From NCBI GenBank assembly GCA_028277765.1, contig JANQFQ010000086.1, positions 1 to 64,000 of the forward strand: DNA of 64,000 nucleotides. The letters are read 5' to 3'. The notes beneath the pieces were generated by a model that ran no database searches, was not told where the DNA came from, and saw only the letters and a list, made by a program, of their open reading frames with translations. The DNA is from Desulfobacterales bacterium. Lineage in GTDB: Bacteria > Desulfobacterota > Desulfobacteria > Desulfobacterales > SURF-7. Of the stretch, positions 37,733 through 48,079 are shown piece after piece. Each line of letters starts with the position of its first letter. Within the stretch, counting starts at the first letter, position 1. The position numbers and the translations under genes were made by a program.

Positions 37733-39382
37733 TCAAGCGAATTTCTTTGAAATATAATATTGTTGTGCAATTGAGAGGATGTTATTTATGAGCCAGTACA
37801 GAACCAGTCCGGAAGCGAAATTGATAAAAATAACAGTAAATATTACGGGCATAAACATCATCATCTTTGCTTGCATTGGATCTCCTGGTGGGGGAGACAT
37901 TTTCTGCTGAAGTATCATGGTTCCACCCATGATCAGAGTAAGAACAGGTAGACCGTAGGGCGGATGAAAACCTAAATGACCCAGAAAACTTAATGTTTCG
38001 AAACTGCCAAGCCTGTCAGGCGCGGACAAATCCATTATCCATCCGAAAAAAGGTGCGTGTCTGAGTTCAATGGCGCCAAGCAGCATGCCATAAAAAGCAA
38101 TAAATACTGGAAATTGCGCTAACATGGGAAGGCAGCCCCCCACTGGATTTATTTTATATGTTTTATACAACCCCATCATCTCTTCGTTCATCTTCTTTTT
38201 GTCATCTTTATATTTTTCTTTTATTTCCGCCATTAGGGGTTGAAGCTTTTTCATGTCGTTCATTGATTTATAGCTTTTAGTGCCAAGAGGCCACAAAACG
38301 ATCTTAATTAAAATCGTTAAAATAATAATTGCGATACCATAGTTAGGTATATATTGATAGATGAGGTTCATCAGCCACAATGCTGGTCTTGCCAGTATAT
38401 CTGGTCCATAAATATCTATTGCCATATCCAGGTTACAATTAAAGCTTTCAAGTACTTTTATGCTTTTCGGTCCAAAATAAAGATCAAACAAATATGATTC
38501 CTGTTGTTCAGGGCTGATTTGCGTTTTTGGCAGCAGATATTGAACGTTTAAAATGTTATCTTCTGTAACAAAAACATCCATTGTTGTTTTGGTTTCTTTT
38601 TGTGGTATAATGCTTGTTATAAAATAACGGTCCTGTATCGCAACCCACCTGATGTTTCCGGTAAAGGACTGTTTTTCCTTCTTTATTTTAATTTTTTCCA
38701 GTTTTTGATTTAGTAATGAACAGGGCCCTTCAAACCCGATCCTTGTCTTTTTTTCTATAACAGGCTGCGCTAGAGAAAGGGTAAAACCTTCTTCAATTAT
38801 TCTGTGTGTTTGATTCTTAATTGTTACTGATAGAGAGATTAAGTAGGTATCTGGAACAAAGGTATATTTTTTTTCAATAATAATACCCTCTGGGGAGTGC
38901 CATAAAAAGCTAATATCCCTTTTTTCTTTTTCCATAACAAAATTGACTTCTTTTGATCCCGTATCAAATAAAACATTTTCTAGCCCGTTAATGCCGTTAA
39001 GCTGTATGGTTCCTTCAATATCTTCTTGAGAAATCATCTTTTTCAGATCAGAATTTTCTTCATTACTCTCTTTATAGCCTTTTAAAATAAAGGTTTTAAA
39101 TACAGCCCCCTTTTCAGAAATAGTTGCTGAATAAAGGGGTGTTTCTATTGATATTGTCCTTGGCTCGCGTTCTGGCAGAATTTTTTCTTCAACAGCTGGT
39201 TCTGGTTTTTCTTTAAAAACAAAGCTGTTCTGGCTGTCTTCTTTTTGAGACACGGGCGCTTGTTTTTTATTTTCAGCTGTTTTCTGTTCCAGTGGCTGCT
39301 CTTTTGGAGCAAAATAAAGAGTCCAAAGAAAAAATACTAGGATTGAAAGCGCTGTGGCTAAAAATAAACGAGCTTGTTCCAC
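37733..39382 (-). CDS. yidC: membrane protein insertase YidC
   Basis: A 549-residue Gram-negative type YidC: the first membrane helix (LFLATALSILVFFLWTLYF), a large periplasmic P1 beta domain (about residues 60-330) and the conserved five-helix core with TKSYKSMNDMKKLQPLMAEI, NPVGGCLPMLAQFPVFIAFY and the C-terminal membrane segments. It inserts membrane proteins alone or with SecYEG. It is flanked by yidD and jag as usual. Confidence 0.97.
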   Translation of the reverse strand: MEQARLFLATALSILVFFLWTLYFAPKEQPLEQKTAENKKQAPVSQKEDSQNSFVFKEKPEPAVEEKILPEREPRTISIETPLYSATISEKGAVFKTFILKGYKESNEENSDLKKMISQEDIEGTIQLNGINGLENVLFDTGSKEVNFVMEKEKRDISFLWHSPEGIIIEKKYTFVPDTYLISLSVTIKNQTHRIIEEGFTLSLAQPVIEKKTRIGFEGPCSLLNQKLEKIKIKKEKQSFTGNIRWVAIQDRYFITSIIPQKETKTTMDVFVTEDNILNVQYLLPKTQISPEQQESYLFDLYFGPKSIKVLESFNCNLDMAIDIYGPDILARPALWLMNLIYQYIPNYGIAIIILTILIKIVLWPLGTKSYKSMNDMKKLQPLMAEIKEKYKDDKKKMNEEMMGLYKTYKINPVGGCLPMLAQFPVFIAFYGMLLGAIELRHAPFFGWIMDLSAPDRLGSFETLSFLGHLGFHPPYGLPVLTLIMGGTMILQQKMSPPPGDPMQAKMMMFMPVIFTVIFINFASGLVLYWLINNILSIAQQYYISKKFA

Positions 39383-39487
39383 GATGACTCCTAACTGTTT
39401 GTTAAAATACGCAATTATACATTGTCAAGTCGGGTGGTTGCTGCGGCTGGGCGAACCGCATTTTATGAAATGCTTTTTATTCCAGCA

Positions 39488-39715
39488 CTATGGTATTGGA
39501 TCAAAACCGCCTGGATGAAATGGGTGGCATTTAATAATCCGTTTAAAAGAAAGATATACTCCCTTTATAGCGCCATGGGCCGAGATGGCCTGATAAGCAT
39601 ATTCAGAGCAGGTTGGGTAAAAACGGCAAGCGGGCCTTAAAAGCGGAGAAATTAACTGTTTATAACTTTTTATAATAAAAAGTAATATTTTCCTAATTAT
39701 CAAACTTTCCCTCAA
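39488..39715 (-). CDS. yidD: membrane protein insertion efficiency factor YidD
   Basis: A 75-residue protein with one amphipathic/membrane helix and the YidD signature [27 protein letters not shown] followed by GFDPIP at the end ([10 protein letters not shown]). Helps YidC-dependent insertion. The gene overlaps the 3' end of rnpA; the start must be TTG (39715 or 39703), as no ATG or GTG is in range. Confidence 0.93.
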   Translation of the reverse strand: MRESLIIRKILLFIIKSYKQLISPLLRPACRFYPTCSEYAYQAISAHGAIKGVYLSFKRIIKCHPFHPGGFDPIP

Positions 39716-40049
39716 TTTTTTTAAAAATACCCTGTAAGGAAGAAAACATCTGATCTGTTCCTGCTGCTTCGGCTGCTTTTTTTGCTATGATATTTATATC
39801 CCAACAGCCTTTAATCTTTTGTTTCTCAAGTCTAAAACATTCGCGGATAATTCTTTTGATTCTGTTGCGAACAGCAGCGTTACCGACTTTTTTTGTAACC
39901 GTAATACCAAGGCGTGTTCTTTCAAGACGACCAGTAGAATAGACTGCTGTAAAATAGGTGTCCTGAAGTCTTTTTCCCTTTTTTGAAATTCTTACAAAAT
40001 CTAAATGCTTTAAGATTCTGTCTGCCTTGGTAAAAGAAAAAACGCGCAA
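39693..40049 (-). CDS. rnpA: ribonuclease P protein component
   Basis: The protein subunit that assists RNase P RNA in cutting the 5' leader of tRNA precursors. The 118-residue protein has the expected [16 protein letters not shown] start and the RNR motif region [24 protein letters not shown]. It lies 84 bases downstream of rpmH and overlaps yidD. Confidence 0.95.
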   Translation of the reverse strand: MRVFSFTKADRILKHLDFVRISKKGKRLQDTYFTAVYSTGRLERTRLGITVTKKVGNAAVRNRIKRIIRECFRLEKQKIKGCWDINIIAKKAAEAAGTDQMFSSLQGIFKKIEGKFDN

Positions 40050-40133
40050 AAACCATCCTGCTCTTTAATAAAGTTTTTTAATCAGTCTGATGATTAAGCC
40101 CTTCTAAACGCACCCTTGCTGTTTTCAGCTGTT

Positions 40134-40268
40134 TCAAGCTGACAGACGGCTTCTCCCTTTAGCCCTTCGCCGGTTAATTATTCTTCTTCCCTGCTTTGTG
40201 GACATTCTTTTTCTAAATCCGTGTTTTCTTGCGCGTTTTAGCCTGCTTGGCTGAAATGTCCTTTTCAT
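40134..40268 (-). CDS. rpmH: 50S ribosomal protein L34, too short for the ORF track
   Basis: Translation of the minus strand gives 44 residues starting [20 protein letters not shown], followed by [20 protein letters not shown] and ending RLSA: a complete L34. It lies just before rnpA, the conserved rpmH-rnpA order. A TTGACA box (minus strand, 40383-40378) lies upstream but a matching -10 is not clear. Confidence 0.97.
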   Translation of the reverse strand: MKRTFQPSRLKRARKHGFRKRMSTKQGRRIINRRRAKGRSRLSA

Positions 40269-40412
40269 TTTTAACTACCCCTTTTTATATAATCAAGTTC
40301 TATAAAATCTTGTTATGGTCAAATATGTTTCGTATAATTACGAAAAACCGTAATAGTAAAACACAGCTCTCTTTTTCTGTCAAGAATCAATATGTTTATA
40401 CACAAAAAAAGA

Positions 40413-41966
40413 TTATTCCTTAATAGTTTCAAGGATATCAAACTCTTCTACGTGAAACTTTTCAGTTGGATAGATAAATATATGTTTTCCCAACTGGTTT
40501 TCAAGTGAAGTAATCACATTGCTTTCTTCTCCTAAAAGAAGTTCTGCTATTTCTGGGTTGACTCTTAGAGTAAGCTTTGTGCCGGACATGTCATTGGCTT
40601 CACGAAGGATTTCTCTATAAACATTATAACAAATCGTCTGTTTTGAAACCAAGTAGCCATCACCTTCACAATATAAGCAGGGCTCACAAAGAATCTTTGT
40701 TAATGATTTTCTAATCCGCTTTCTTGTCATCTCAACAAGTCCCATTTCAGAAATCGGAAGCACATTTGTCTTGCTTTTGTCCTTTTTCAAGGCCTCTTTA
40801 AGGGCATTATAGACTTTTTCCTTGCTTGACTTTTTCGTCATGTCAATAAAATCTATTATTATAATACCCCCAATATTCCTTAGCCGCACCTGGTAAGCGA
40901 TTTCTTTTATTGCTTCAAGGTTTGTTTTTAATACGGTCTCTTCAAAGTTGTGTTTACCCACATAACGCCCGGTGTTTACATCTATGGCCACAAGGGCCTC
41001 TGTCTGCTCTATAACTATATAACCCCCAGATTTAAGCCATACTTTTTTTTGTAGCGCTCTTGAAATATCCCCTTCAAGATTATAGAAGTCAAAAAGCGGC
41101 TCTTTACCTTGATACAGTTCAACCGATTCCTTAAGGCTGGGCATAAACTCTTCAATAAAGGAAAGAACAACCTTGTATGCTGAAGCCGAATCAACAATAA
41201 CCTTGTCAGCTTCATGGGTTAAAAGATCCCTGACAGCTCGAAGTGTAATTGAAAGCTCCCGGTGCAGAAGGGCGGGAGCAATGGCAGATTCGCTCTTTTT
41301 CTGTATACTTTTCCACAGGTTAATCAAAAATGACATTTCACGTTCAAGTTTTTCCTTCTGTACACCTTCAGCGGCAGTTCTGACAATATAGCCATAAGGT
41401 TTATCCCTTAAGGTAGCGACTAGTTCTTTTAATCGGTTCCGTTCTTCCTCTTCTTCAATTCGCCTGGAGATTCCAATATGGTCCACTGTCGGCATAAGAA
41501 CCAGAAATCGTCCAGGAAGAGAGATATGACTTGTTACTCGGGCACCCTTTGTGCCAATTGGCGATTTTGCCACCTGTACAAGGATCTCCTGGTTTTCTGT
41601 AAGAATATCTTCTATCTTACAATCGCCTATTGAAATGGGTTTTGTCTCTTCCTGTAAGGGGGCTTCTTTCTCCTCACCGTTTAAGCTGTTTTCATCTTCA
41701 GCGTTTTTGAGAAAAAGCTCTTCAATTTCATTAGATTTTTCTCTGATGACATCTCCGACAAAAATAAACGCTGCCCGCTCAAGACCAGCGTCTATAAAAG
41801 CAGCTTGCATGCCGGGAAGAACCCTTTGAACCCGCCCTTTATATATATTTCCAGCAATATTAAAATCATAGCTCCGTTCTACAAAAAGTTCGGCCAGGTT
41901 TCCGTCTTCTATCAGGGCAACCCGAGTCTCCTGCTCGGTTGCGTTAATAACTAATTCGTTATACAT
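40413..41966 (-). CDS. rng: ribonuclease G/E family endoribonuclease
   Basis: A 517-residue RNase G-like enzyme: the S1 domain (NIYKGRVQRVLPGMQAAFIDAGLERAAFI), the RNase H-like and 5'-sensor region (TAAEGVQKEKLEREM), the catalytic DNase I-like part (ALVAIDVNTGRYVG, IIIIDFIDMT with its metal-binding Asp) and the zinc-link CEPCLYCEGDGYL. It lacks the long scaffold tail of RNase E. It processes 5'-monophosphorylated RNAs, including rRNA precursors. It lies next to the TIGR03960-type radical SAM gene, a common arrangement. Confidence 0.94.
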   Translation of the reverse strand: MYNELVINATEQETRVALIEDGNLAELFVERSYDFNIAGNIYKGRVQRVLPGMQAAFIDAGLERAAFIFVGDVIREKSNEIEELFLKNAEDENSLNGEEKEAPLQEETKPISIGDCKIEDILTENQEILVQVAKSPIGTKGARVTSHISLPGRFLVLMPTVDHIGISRRIEEEEERNRLKELVATLRDKPYGYIVRTAAEGVQKEKLEREMSFLINLWKSIQKKSESAIAPALLHRELSITLRAVRDLLTHEADKVIVDSASAYKVVLSFIEEFMPSLKESVELYQGKEPLFDFYNLEGDISRALQKKVWLKSGGYIVIEQTEALVAIDVNTGRYVGKHNFEETVLKTNLEAIKEIAYQVRLRNIGGIIIIDFIDMTKKSSKEKVYNALKEALKKDKSKTNVLPISEMGLVEMTRKRIRKSLTKILCEPCLYCEGDGYLVSKQTICYNVYREILREANDMSGTKLTLRVNPEIAELLLGEESNVITSLENQLGKHIFIYPTEKFHVEEFDILETIKE

Positions 41967-42048
41967 AGTTCTATTCCGTTCTATTCTGTTACTTTTTCAA
42001 TATGTTGTCAGATATGTTATACTAACATGTTTTTTTTTCAACATTTTT

Positions 42049-44577
42049 TTACATAATGCCGTTATATTTATCCGTTGGCAGCTTTAAGATGCCTATCATT
42101 TTCAGCCGTTCTTTCTGGAACGAAAAAATTTCCTTGACCACAACAAGAGGCTGTACGGATTTTCCCTGCTCCTGTCTAAGTATCATTTTAAGCCTGTTTT
42201 GGGATAGTTTTTCTATTTCTAAAACGGCTTTTTTCAGGTTTACTATTTTTTTTCGGCCCTTTTTATTCACAAGGGTTATACTAACATCTTTGCTTTCCAA
42301 AAAATTGTTTAGCTTTTCATCACTAAAGCTGTTTTCACCTACTGTTAAAAGAAAAGCCTCTGTTTCAACCTCTTTTGCCGGTTTTTTCTTTCCAGCAGGA
42401 CGACATGTTAAAACAGAAAGCCCCTCAGGTAGCTGCTGGTTGAGTTTGCTGATTATTCCATCTGTGTCTGTTTCACCAAGAACTGTTAAATAAAAAGATT
42501 CTTCAAGGCTTTCCATGCCCACCGGCAGAGGCCTTTGAAATGATATTTTCGGTTTTGGATGAAATCCCATGGAATGTTTCATTTTTATGCCTATACGTCG
42601 AAAAGCCCTTAAAAAAATACTGACAAGCTCCAGGTGCCCAAAATATTTTGCCGAACCTGTTTTGGAAAAAACAAATATATACTTTTTCGAAGCTATCTCT
42701 TTATTCTCTTCAGGCTTTTCCAGTACATTATGGCGTGTTGAGTTGATATCATAAATCCGCGGTGCAATGGTTTTAAAATCACAGACGCCACAGTTTCCGC
42801 AATCATTAACTCGACATCCTGGAGCAGCTTCTGCACTGCGGCTTCGTTCAAGTTCCTGTATTAAATGTTTTTTTAGAACGCCTGTTTCAATATGGTCCCA
42901 TGGTAAAACCTCGGTATTCGCTCTTTCCCGTGTGGTAAAAAATTCCGCGTCAACGCCTGTTTCGTTTAAAGCCTCTTCCCACAGGTCGAACTTAAACATG
43001 TCTGACCATCCATCAAACCGGCATCCTTTTGTGTACGCAGAAACAAGCAAATTGCATAGCCGTCTGTCGCCGCGAGCCCAGATACCTTCAAGGAAGCTGG
43101 CTTTTGGATTCTGCCATTTAAAATTAATCCCAGGCCCCTTAAGTCGGTCTTTTAAAAAAAGAATTTTATCTGTTGATTCCGCCAGAGACACCTGGGGCTC
43201 CCATTGAAACGGCGTGTGGGGTTTTGGAATAAAGGTTGAAACACTAACATTAATATTTTTTTTTCTCTTTCCCTTTTTTTCTGTTTTAGACAGATCCTTT
43301 ACCAAGGCAATGATTGCTTCTATGTCATCCTGTTTCTCTGAAGGAAGGCCAATCATAAAATAGAGTTTTATTACTGTCCATCCCAAATTAAACGCGTTTA
43401 AAACCGTGCTGAATATTTCATCGTCTGTAATATTTTTGTTGATAACATTACGAAGTCTCTGGCTGGCTGCTTCAGGCGCGATGGTAAAACCTGTTTTGCG
43501 AACCCGTTTTACAAGGCCCATCAATTTTTTTGTAAGAGTATCCGCTCTGAGTGACGGGAGGGATATGGCCACATGCTGTGATTCATATTTTTCCATAAGT
43601 ACTTCCATAAGGGAAGGCAGGCATCCGTAGTCTCCTGTGCTGAGGGACAGAAGAGAAAGATCCTCGTAGCCTGTGGCAAGCAGGCTTTTTTTCGCCAGAG
43701 CAAGAATATCTTCCATTCTTCGTTCACGAACCGGTCTGTAAATAATACCAGCCTGACAGAACCGACATCCCCTTGAACATCCCCGTGCAAGTTCAAGACG
43801 TAGACGGTCATGAACCGGTCTTCCAAAAGGTATCACAGGCGTTTCAGGAAAATGATTTAGTTCAAGGTTTGACACAACGGCCCGTTCTATTTTTTCATAT
43901 CCTGGTAACAAGGGAATAAGATTCTGGAAACCGGAAACATCATACGATGGTTTAAAAAAGCAGGGAACATATACTCCTTTAATGCCGGACAGGTCCTTTA
44001 AAAGCTGCTGCCGGTCATTGTTGTTTGATTCTTTCCATTCAAGCCAGCGGTTGCATATTTCTGTTATAACGGTCTCCCCGTCACCAATAACCATTGCATC
44101 AAAGATATCCGCCAAAGGTTCAGGGTTGCAGGCACACGGTCCACCTGCGATTATCAGAGGGTGAGACCCGTCCCTTTGTGACGCTAGGAAAGGGATGCCT
44201 GCCAGGTCAAGAATCGTCAGGATGTTTGTAAAGTTGAGTTCATATAAAAGGCTGAACCCGATAATATCAAATCGGCTTAAAGGCCTGTTTGTTTCCAGAG
44301 TGGAGAGTTGGATAGCGTATTTTCTCAGGTGCGCCTCCATGTCTTGCCCGGGAGCAAAGACTCTTTCCGCGGCAATTTCCTGATAACTGTTAAGGATATG
44401 GTAGAGTATCTGAAGGCCGAAATGGGAGGTGCCGATATCGTAAAGATCTGGAAAGGCCAGGGCGATGCTCAACTTTACATGGCTATAGTCTTTTTTTATG
44501 CTGTTTATTTCCGTGCCCAGATAACGGCTGGGTTTTTCAACAAACGGCAGGAGGTCTTGAATCGTTTTTATTCTCAT
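42049..44577 (-). CDS. radical SAM protein fused to DUF2344 (TIGR03960/TIGR03936 type)
   Basis: An 842-residue fusion. Residues about 1-200 are a B12-binding-like Rossmann region (DLYDIGTSHFGLQILYHILN, IIAGGPCACNPEPLADIFDA). The radical SAM core follows with RGCSRGCRFCQAG (CxxxCxxC). A cysteine-rich knuckle (CRVNDCGNCGVCDFK) links to the C-terminal DUF2344/TIGR03936 domain (VFSKTGSAKYFGHLELVSIF, SMGFHPKPKISF). In many bacteria the two parts are separate or fused and lie beside rng and ribosomal protein genes; the reaction is not established, though an RNA or ribosomal target has been suspected from context. The stop is 82 bases before rng. Confidence 0.9.
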   Translation of the reverse strand: MRIKTIQDLLPFVEKPSRYLGTEINSIKKDYSHVKLSIALAFPDLYDIGTSHFGLQILYHILNSYQEIAAERVFAPGQDMEAHLRKYAIQLSTLETNRPLSRFDIIGFSLLYELNFTNILTILDLAGIPFLASQRDGSHPLIIAGGPCACNPEPLADIFDAMVIGDGETVITEICNRWLEWKESNNNDRQQLLKDLSGIKGVYVPCFFKPSYDVSGFQNLIPLLPGYEKIERAVVSNLELNHFPETPVIPFGRPVHDRLRLELARGCSRGCRFCQAGIIYRPVRERRMEDILALAKKSLLATGYEDLSLLSLSTGDYGCLPSLMEVLMEKYESQHVAISLPSLRADTLTKKLMGLVKRVRKTGFTIAPEAASQRLRNVINKNITDDEIFSTVLNAFNLGWTVIKLYFMIGLPSEKQDDIEAIIALVKDLSKTEKKGKRKKNINVSVSTFIPKPHTPFQWEPQVSLAESTDKILFLKDRLKGPGINFKWQNPKASFLEGIWARGDRRLCNLLVSAYTKGCRFDGWSDMFKFDLWEEALNETGVDAEFFTTRERANTEVLPWDHIETGVLKKHLIQELERSRSAEAAPGCRVNDCGNCGVCDFKTIAPRIYDINSTRHNVLEKPEENKEIASKKYIFVFSKTGSAKYFGHLELVSIFLRAFRRIGIKMKHSMGFHPKPKISFQRPLPVGMESLEESFYLTVLGETDTDGIISKLNQQLPEGLSVLTCRPAGKKKPAKEVETEAFLLTVGENSFSDEKLNNFLESKDVSITLVNKKGRKKIVNLKKAVLEIEKLSQNRLKMILRQEQGKSVQPLVVVKEIFSFQKERLKMIGILKLPTDKYNGIM

Positions 44578-44622
44578 GCTATAAAGAAATCTTTTTAAAT
44601 AAAATCAAACCAAATTAATAAA

Positions 44623-46020
44623 ATGACAAAACTCTACGAACAAAGCAACACAATAACCTTGGGTGTAATCTTTTTATCAGTCGTCGTCTTTTTTAACACG
44701 TCTATTAGTTATGGATTCGAGCGTAAAACAGCAGTTGTGAAGGCCGTAGAAGAGGTTAGCCCCGCTGTTGTAAATATCAGTTCTGAATATGAAGTACGGG
44801 GCCGGTCGAATCCGTTTTCAGGTTTTGGCATGGATCCGTTTTTTGATTCCTTTTTCAGGGACTTTTTTGATCATGGTTATGAACAGCGTTATAAAAGAAG
44901 CAGTCTTGGCTCTGGTGTCATTATAGATGGTCATCGCGGGTTTATTCTAACAAACGCCCATGTGATCATGGGGACGGATAATATAACGGTTGTCTTAAAG
45001 GACGAACGTGAATTTGAAGCTAAGATCATCGGTGTTGATCCTGATTCAGATCTGGCTGTTCTCAAGATAGTATCAGATAAAACACTCCCGGCCATTGAAA
45101 TGGGGAATTCAGACACCATTATGATCGGTGAAACAGGCATTGCCATTGGCAACCCTTTTGGCTTTTCCAATACCGTGACAACTGGTGTAATAAGTGCCTT
45201 GAATCGCAGCATAAATACGGAAGCCCGGGTTTATCATGACTTTATTCAGACAGATGCGTCAATTAATCCAGGGAACAGCGGCGGACCACTACTGAATATT
45301 AATGGCGAGCTTATAGGAATAAACACCGCTATTTACGCAAAAGCCCAGGGTATTGGGTTTGCCATTCCTATCAATAAAGCAAAAAGAATTGTTTCTGATC
45401 TTATACTCCATGGAGAGGTTGTTCATGTTTGGACAGGTATTTTTGTTCAGGATATGGATCAACGGCTTGCCGCATATCTAAATGTTCCCGGAAAAAAAGG
45501 AGTAGTTGTCAGCGAAATTGAAAACAAGAGTCCCGCGCATGAAAACGGCATAAAAACCGGCGATATTATTCTGTCTGTGGGAGCCAAGAAGATTGCTTCT
45601 TCCCAGGAATACCTTGCGGCGATAAAGGATTACGCGTCAGGAGATACAGCCCGGATAACAGTCTGGAGAGAAGACAGAAAGATTGAATTCTCTTTTACAG
45701 TTTTTACCTTTCCTCCAGAAAAAGCCCATGAACTAGCCTACTTACGCCTCGGGATCAAGATAAAAGGATTAAACCGTAAAAACCGGAGAAAATATGATAT
45801 TAAAGCAGAAAGCGGGGTCGTGATTACTGAAATCAAAAGAGATTTTTCTCTGGCAAAAACAGGTGTTAAGCCAGGGGATGTTATCCGCCAGATAGGTGAA
45901 ATAGCAATCAATAATAAAAAAGATTTTGAAAAGGCAATTATAAAATTCCGTCACAAGTATTCAGTAGCCATTCTTATTCAAAGGGGCTCCCGCGGGTATT
46001 ATATATCCGTAAAGATGTAA
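44623..46020 (+). CDS. HtrA/DegP-type periplasmic serine protease with two PDZ domains
   Basis: A 465-residue exported protease-chaperone. It has an N-terminal signal anchor (TLGVIFLSVVVFFNTSISYGF), the trypsin-like catalytic triad in LTNAHVI, DSDLAVLKI and NPGNSGGPLLN, then PDZ1 (residues about 270-360: VSEIENKSPAHENGIKTGDIIL) and PDZ2 (VITEIKRDFSLAKTGVKPGD). It degrades or refolds damaged envelope proteins. Divergent from the radical SAM gene, alone in its transcript. Confidence 0.95.
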   Translation: MTKLYEQSNTITLGVIFLSVVVFFNTSISYGFERKTAVVKAVEEVSPAVVNISSEYEVRGRSNPFSGFGMDPFFDSFFRDFFDHGYEQRYKRSSLGSGVIIDGHRGFILTNAHVIMGTDNITVVLKDEREFEAKIIGVDPDSDLAVLKIVSDKTLPAIEMGNSDTIMIGETGIAIGNPFGFSNTVTTGVISALNRSINTEARVYHDFIQTDASINPGNSGGPLLNINGELIGINTAIYAKAQGIGFAIPINKAKRIVSDLILHGEVVHVWTGIFVQDMDQRLAAYLNVPGKKGVVVSEIENKSPAHENGIKTGDIILSVGAKKIASSQEYLAAIKDYASGDTARITVWREDRKIEFSFTVFTFPPEKAHELAYLRLGIKIKGLNRKNRRKYDIKAESGVVITEIKRDFSLAKTGVKPGDVIRQIGEIAINNKKDFEKAIIKFRHKYSVAILIQRGSRGYYISVKM

Positions 46021-46120
46021 TATTATCATGAAATATTAAGCATTTTGTTTAATACAGCCTGGTAAAAAGCAAAAGATTACTTTATTTTAGATTTTTTAAC
46101 TTTATATCAATGGAAATAAT

Positions 46121-47503
46121 ATGAAACAGACAAAAATAGTAGACATCTTAAATGTTGAAAAACCGGCTGATACAGTTCTTGTCAAAGGATGGGTTAGAAC
46201 CAGGAGAGATTCAAAAGGATTTTCATTTGTTGAATTAAACGATGGATCTTGTTTAAAAAATATGCAGATTATAACAGATAGCAACCTAACCAATTACGAT
46301 GATATCTGCAGGATTACAACAGGATCAGCACTGGCCGTGACAGGAAAGCTGGTTGAATCTCCAGGGAAAGGACAGAAATGGGAAATTCACGCTGACAGTG
46401 TTACCATTATCAGCATGGCCCCAGAAACGTATCCCCTGCAAAAAAAACGGCATACAGATGAGTTTTTAAGAACCATCAGCCATTTAAGACCACGCACAAA
46501 CAAGTATTCCGCTATTTTCAGAATCAGGTCGGAACTCTCATTTTTAATACACAAGTTTTTCAGAGACAGGGGATTTAAATATATCCATACACCGATTATT
46601 ACAGGTTCTGACTGTGAAGGTGCAGGAGAAATGTTCCGTGTAACTGCCCTAGAACTTGAAAATATACCAAAAAAAGATGGAAAACCTGACCTGACAAAGG
46701 ACTTTTTCGGCGGAGAATCAAACCTAACGGTTTCCGGTCAGCTCTCAGCTGAAATGTTTGCGCTTGCTCTGGGAGATGTTTATACTTTTGGTCCTACTTT
46801 CCGCGCTGAAAACTCAAACACAAGAAGACATGCCGCGGAATTCTGGATGGTGGAACCTGAAATGGCTTTCTGCGATCTTGAAGGGGACATGGACCTGGCG
46901 GAAACATTTTTAAAATACCTCACAGAAAACATCATGGAAGCCTGCAAAGAGGACCTGGAACTTTTTTATAAATTTGTTGATAAAACACTTTTCGATACCT
47001 TGAGCGGCATCGTTGAATCTGGTTTTGAACGGATACCTTATAAAAAAGCCGTAGACATTCTGACAAAAGCGAACAAAAAGTTTGAATATGATGTGTCTTT
47101 TGGAAACAACCTGCAGGCAGAACATGAACGGTATCTGGCTGAAGAGTATATAAAAAAACCGGTTATTGTTTACGATTACCCAAAAGAGATCAAACCTTTT
47201 TATATGAGGATTAATGATGACAACACAACAGCTGCAGCCATGGATGTGCTAGTTCCACGAATAGGAGAAATTATTGGTGGCAGTCAAAGGGAAGAGCGTT
47301 TGGATTTTCTGGAGACCCGGATGGAAGAAGATGGTCTAAAGAAAGAGCATTACTGGTGGTACCTTGATTCAAGAAAGTACGGATCTGTACCGCACAGTGG
47401 TTTTGGCCTGGGTTTTGAGCGCATGTTAATGTTGATAACCGGCGTGGTAAATATCAGGGATGTTATTCCCTTTCCCAGAACCCCGGGAAGTATTGAGTTT
47501 TAA
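46121..47503 (+). CDS. asnS: asparaginyl-tRNA synthetase
   Basis: A 460-residue class IIb synthetase: an N-terminal OB-fold anticodon-binding domain (VKGWVRTRRDSKGFSFVELNDGS), motif 2 (FGPTFRAENSNTRRHAAEFWMVEPEMAF), the asparagine-specific active-site region (AEEYIKKPVIVYDYPKEIKPFYM) and motif 3 (GFGLGFERMLMLITG). The presence of AsnRS means Asn-tRNA can be made directly here. Confidence 0.96.
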   Translation: MKQTKIVDILNVEKPADTVLVKGWVRTRRDSKGFSFVELNDGSCLKNMQIITDSNLTNYDDICRITTGSALAVTGKLVESPGKGQKWEIHADSVTIISMAPETYPLQKKRHTDEFLRTISHLRPRTNKYSAIFRIRSELSFLIHKFFRDRGFKYIHTPIITGSDCEGAGEMFRVTALELENIPKKDGKPDLTKDFFGGESNLTVSGQLSAEMFALALGDVYTFGPTFRAENSNTRRHAAEFWMVEPEMAFCDLEGDMDLAETFLKYLTENIMEACKEDLELFYKFVDKTLFDTLSGIVESGFERIPYKKAVDILTKANKKFEYDVSFGNNLQAEHERYLAEEYIKKPVIVYDYPKEIKPFYMRINDDNTTAAAMDVLVPRIGEIIGGSQREERLDFLETRMEEDGLKKEHYWWYLDSRKYGSVPHSGFGLGFERMLMLITGVVNIRDVIPFPRTPGSIEF

Positions 47504-47749
47504 GCCCAGATTTTACGCGAAAAACCAAATTTCAGGTTCAATCTTACCTCTGAGGAAAAATACCCAACCTATTTTTAACGCAGGCTAACCGTCCAGTATC
47601 TTTTGTTATTTTTATAATAAATTTAAAAATACCTATTTTCGGCCAGTAGTTTTACAGTGCGAATTCAGTCTTGATTTTTTTGAAAAGTATGTCAAGTTAA
47701 TAAAGAAAGTTTCAGTATTATGGGAATAACACTGAAAAAGAGGTTTTTT

Positions 47750-47935
47750 ATGATTAGCTCACCATGTGCAGACTGCCCCAAAAAAAATCAGTCAAAATAC
47801 AAATGCATTAAGGCCTGTAGTAAGCTGAAAGAGATCCAAGATTATCAAGTAAAAAATAGAGAAGAGGTTTTCTCTAATGCAATTGATTACACGAAAGAAA
47901 ATAGCTATGTTGCAACAAGTAAAAGCTTTGTATGA
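47750..47935 (+). CDS. small cysteine-containing hypothetical protein
   Basis: From the ATG at 47750 a 61-residue protein begins MISSPCADCPKKNQSKYKCI and has cysteines arranged CADCP...CIKAC, perhaps a small zinc or Fe-S knuckle. The rest is a lysine-rich helix (KLKEIQDYQVKNREEVFSNA). AAGAGG stands 6 bases upstream; the track start 47720 is possible but lacks a site. It precedes the Rrf2 regulator by 144 bases, apparently a separate unit. I do not recognise the family. Confidence 0.6.
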   Translation: MISSPCADCPKKNQSKYKCIKACSKLKEIQDYQVKNREEVFSNAIDYTKENSYVATSKSFV

Positions 47936-48008
47936 TAAAAACAGTCCGGCTTTAATAAAGCATAGAATCAAATAACAGCTTAAATCCGCCATATACTTAT
48001 ATGCTTAC

Positions 48009-48037
48009 TTGACAATCTTAACGAATTCATATTAAAA
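48009..48037 (+). promoter_or_regulatory. probable promoter of the Rrf2 regulator gene
   Basis: TTGACA (48009-48014) with TTAAAA at 17 bases (48032-48037) or TATTAA at 15 lies about 45 bases before the rrf2 ATG. Confidence 0.45.
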
Positions 48038-48079
48038 ATAATTTCCTTTTCTGATCAGTACAAACATTGGAGACAAAAG

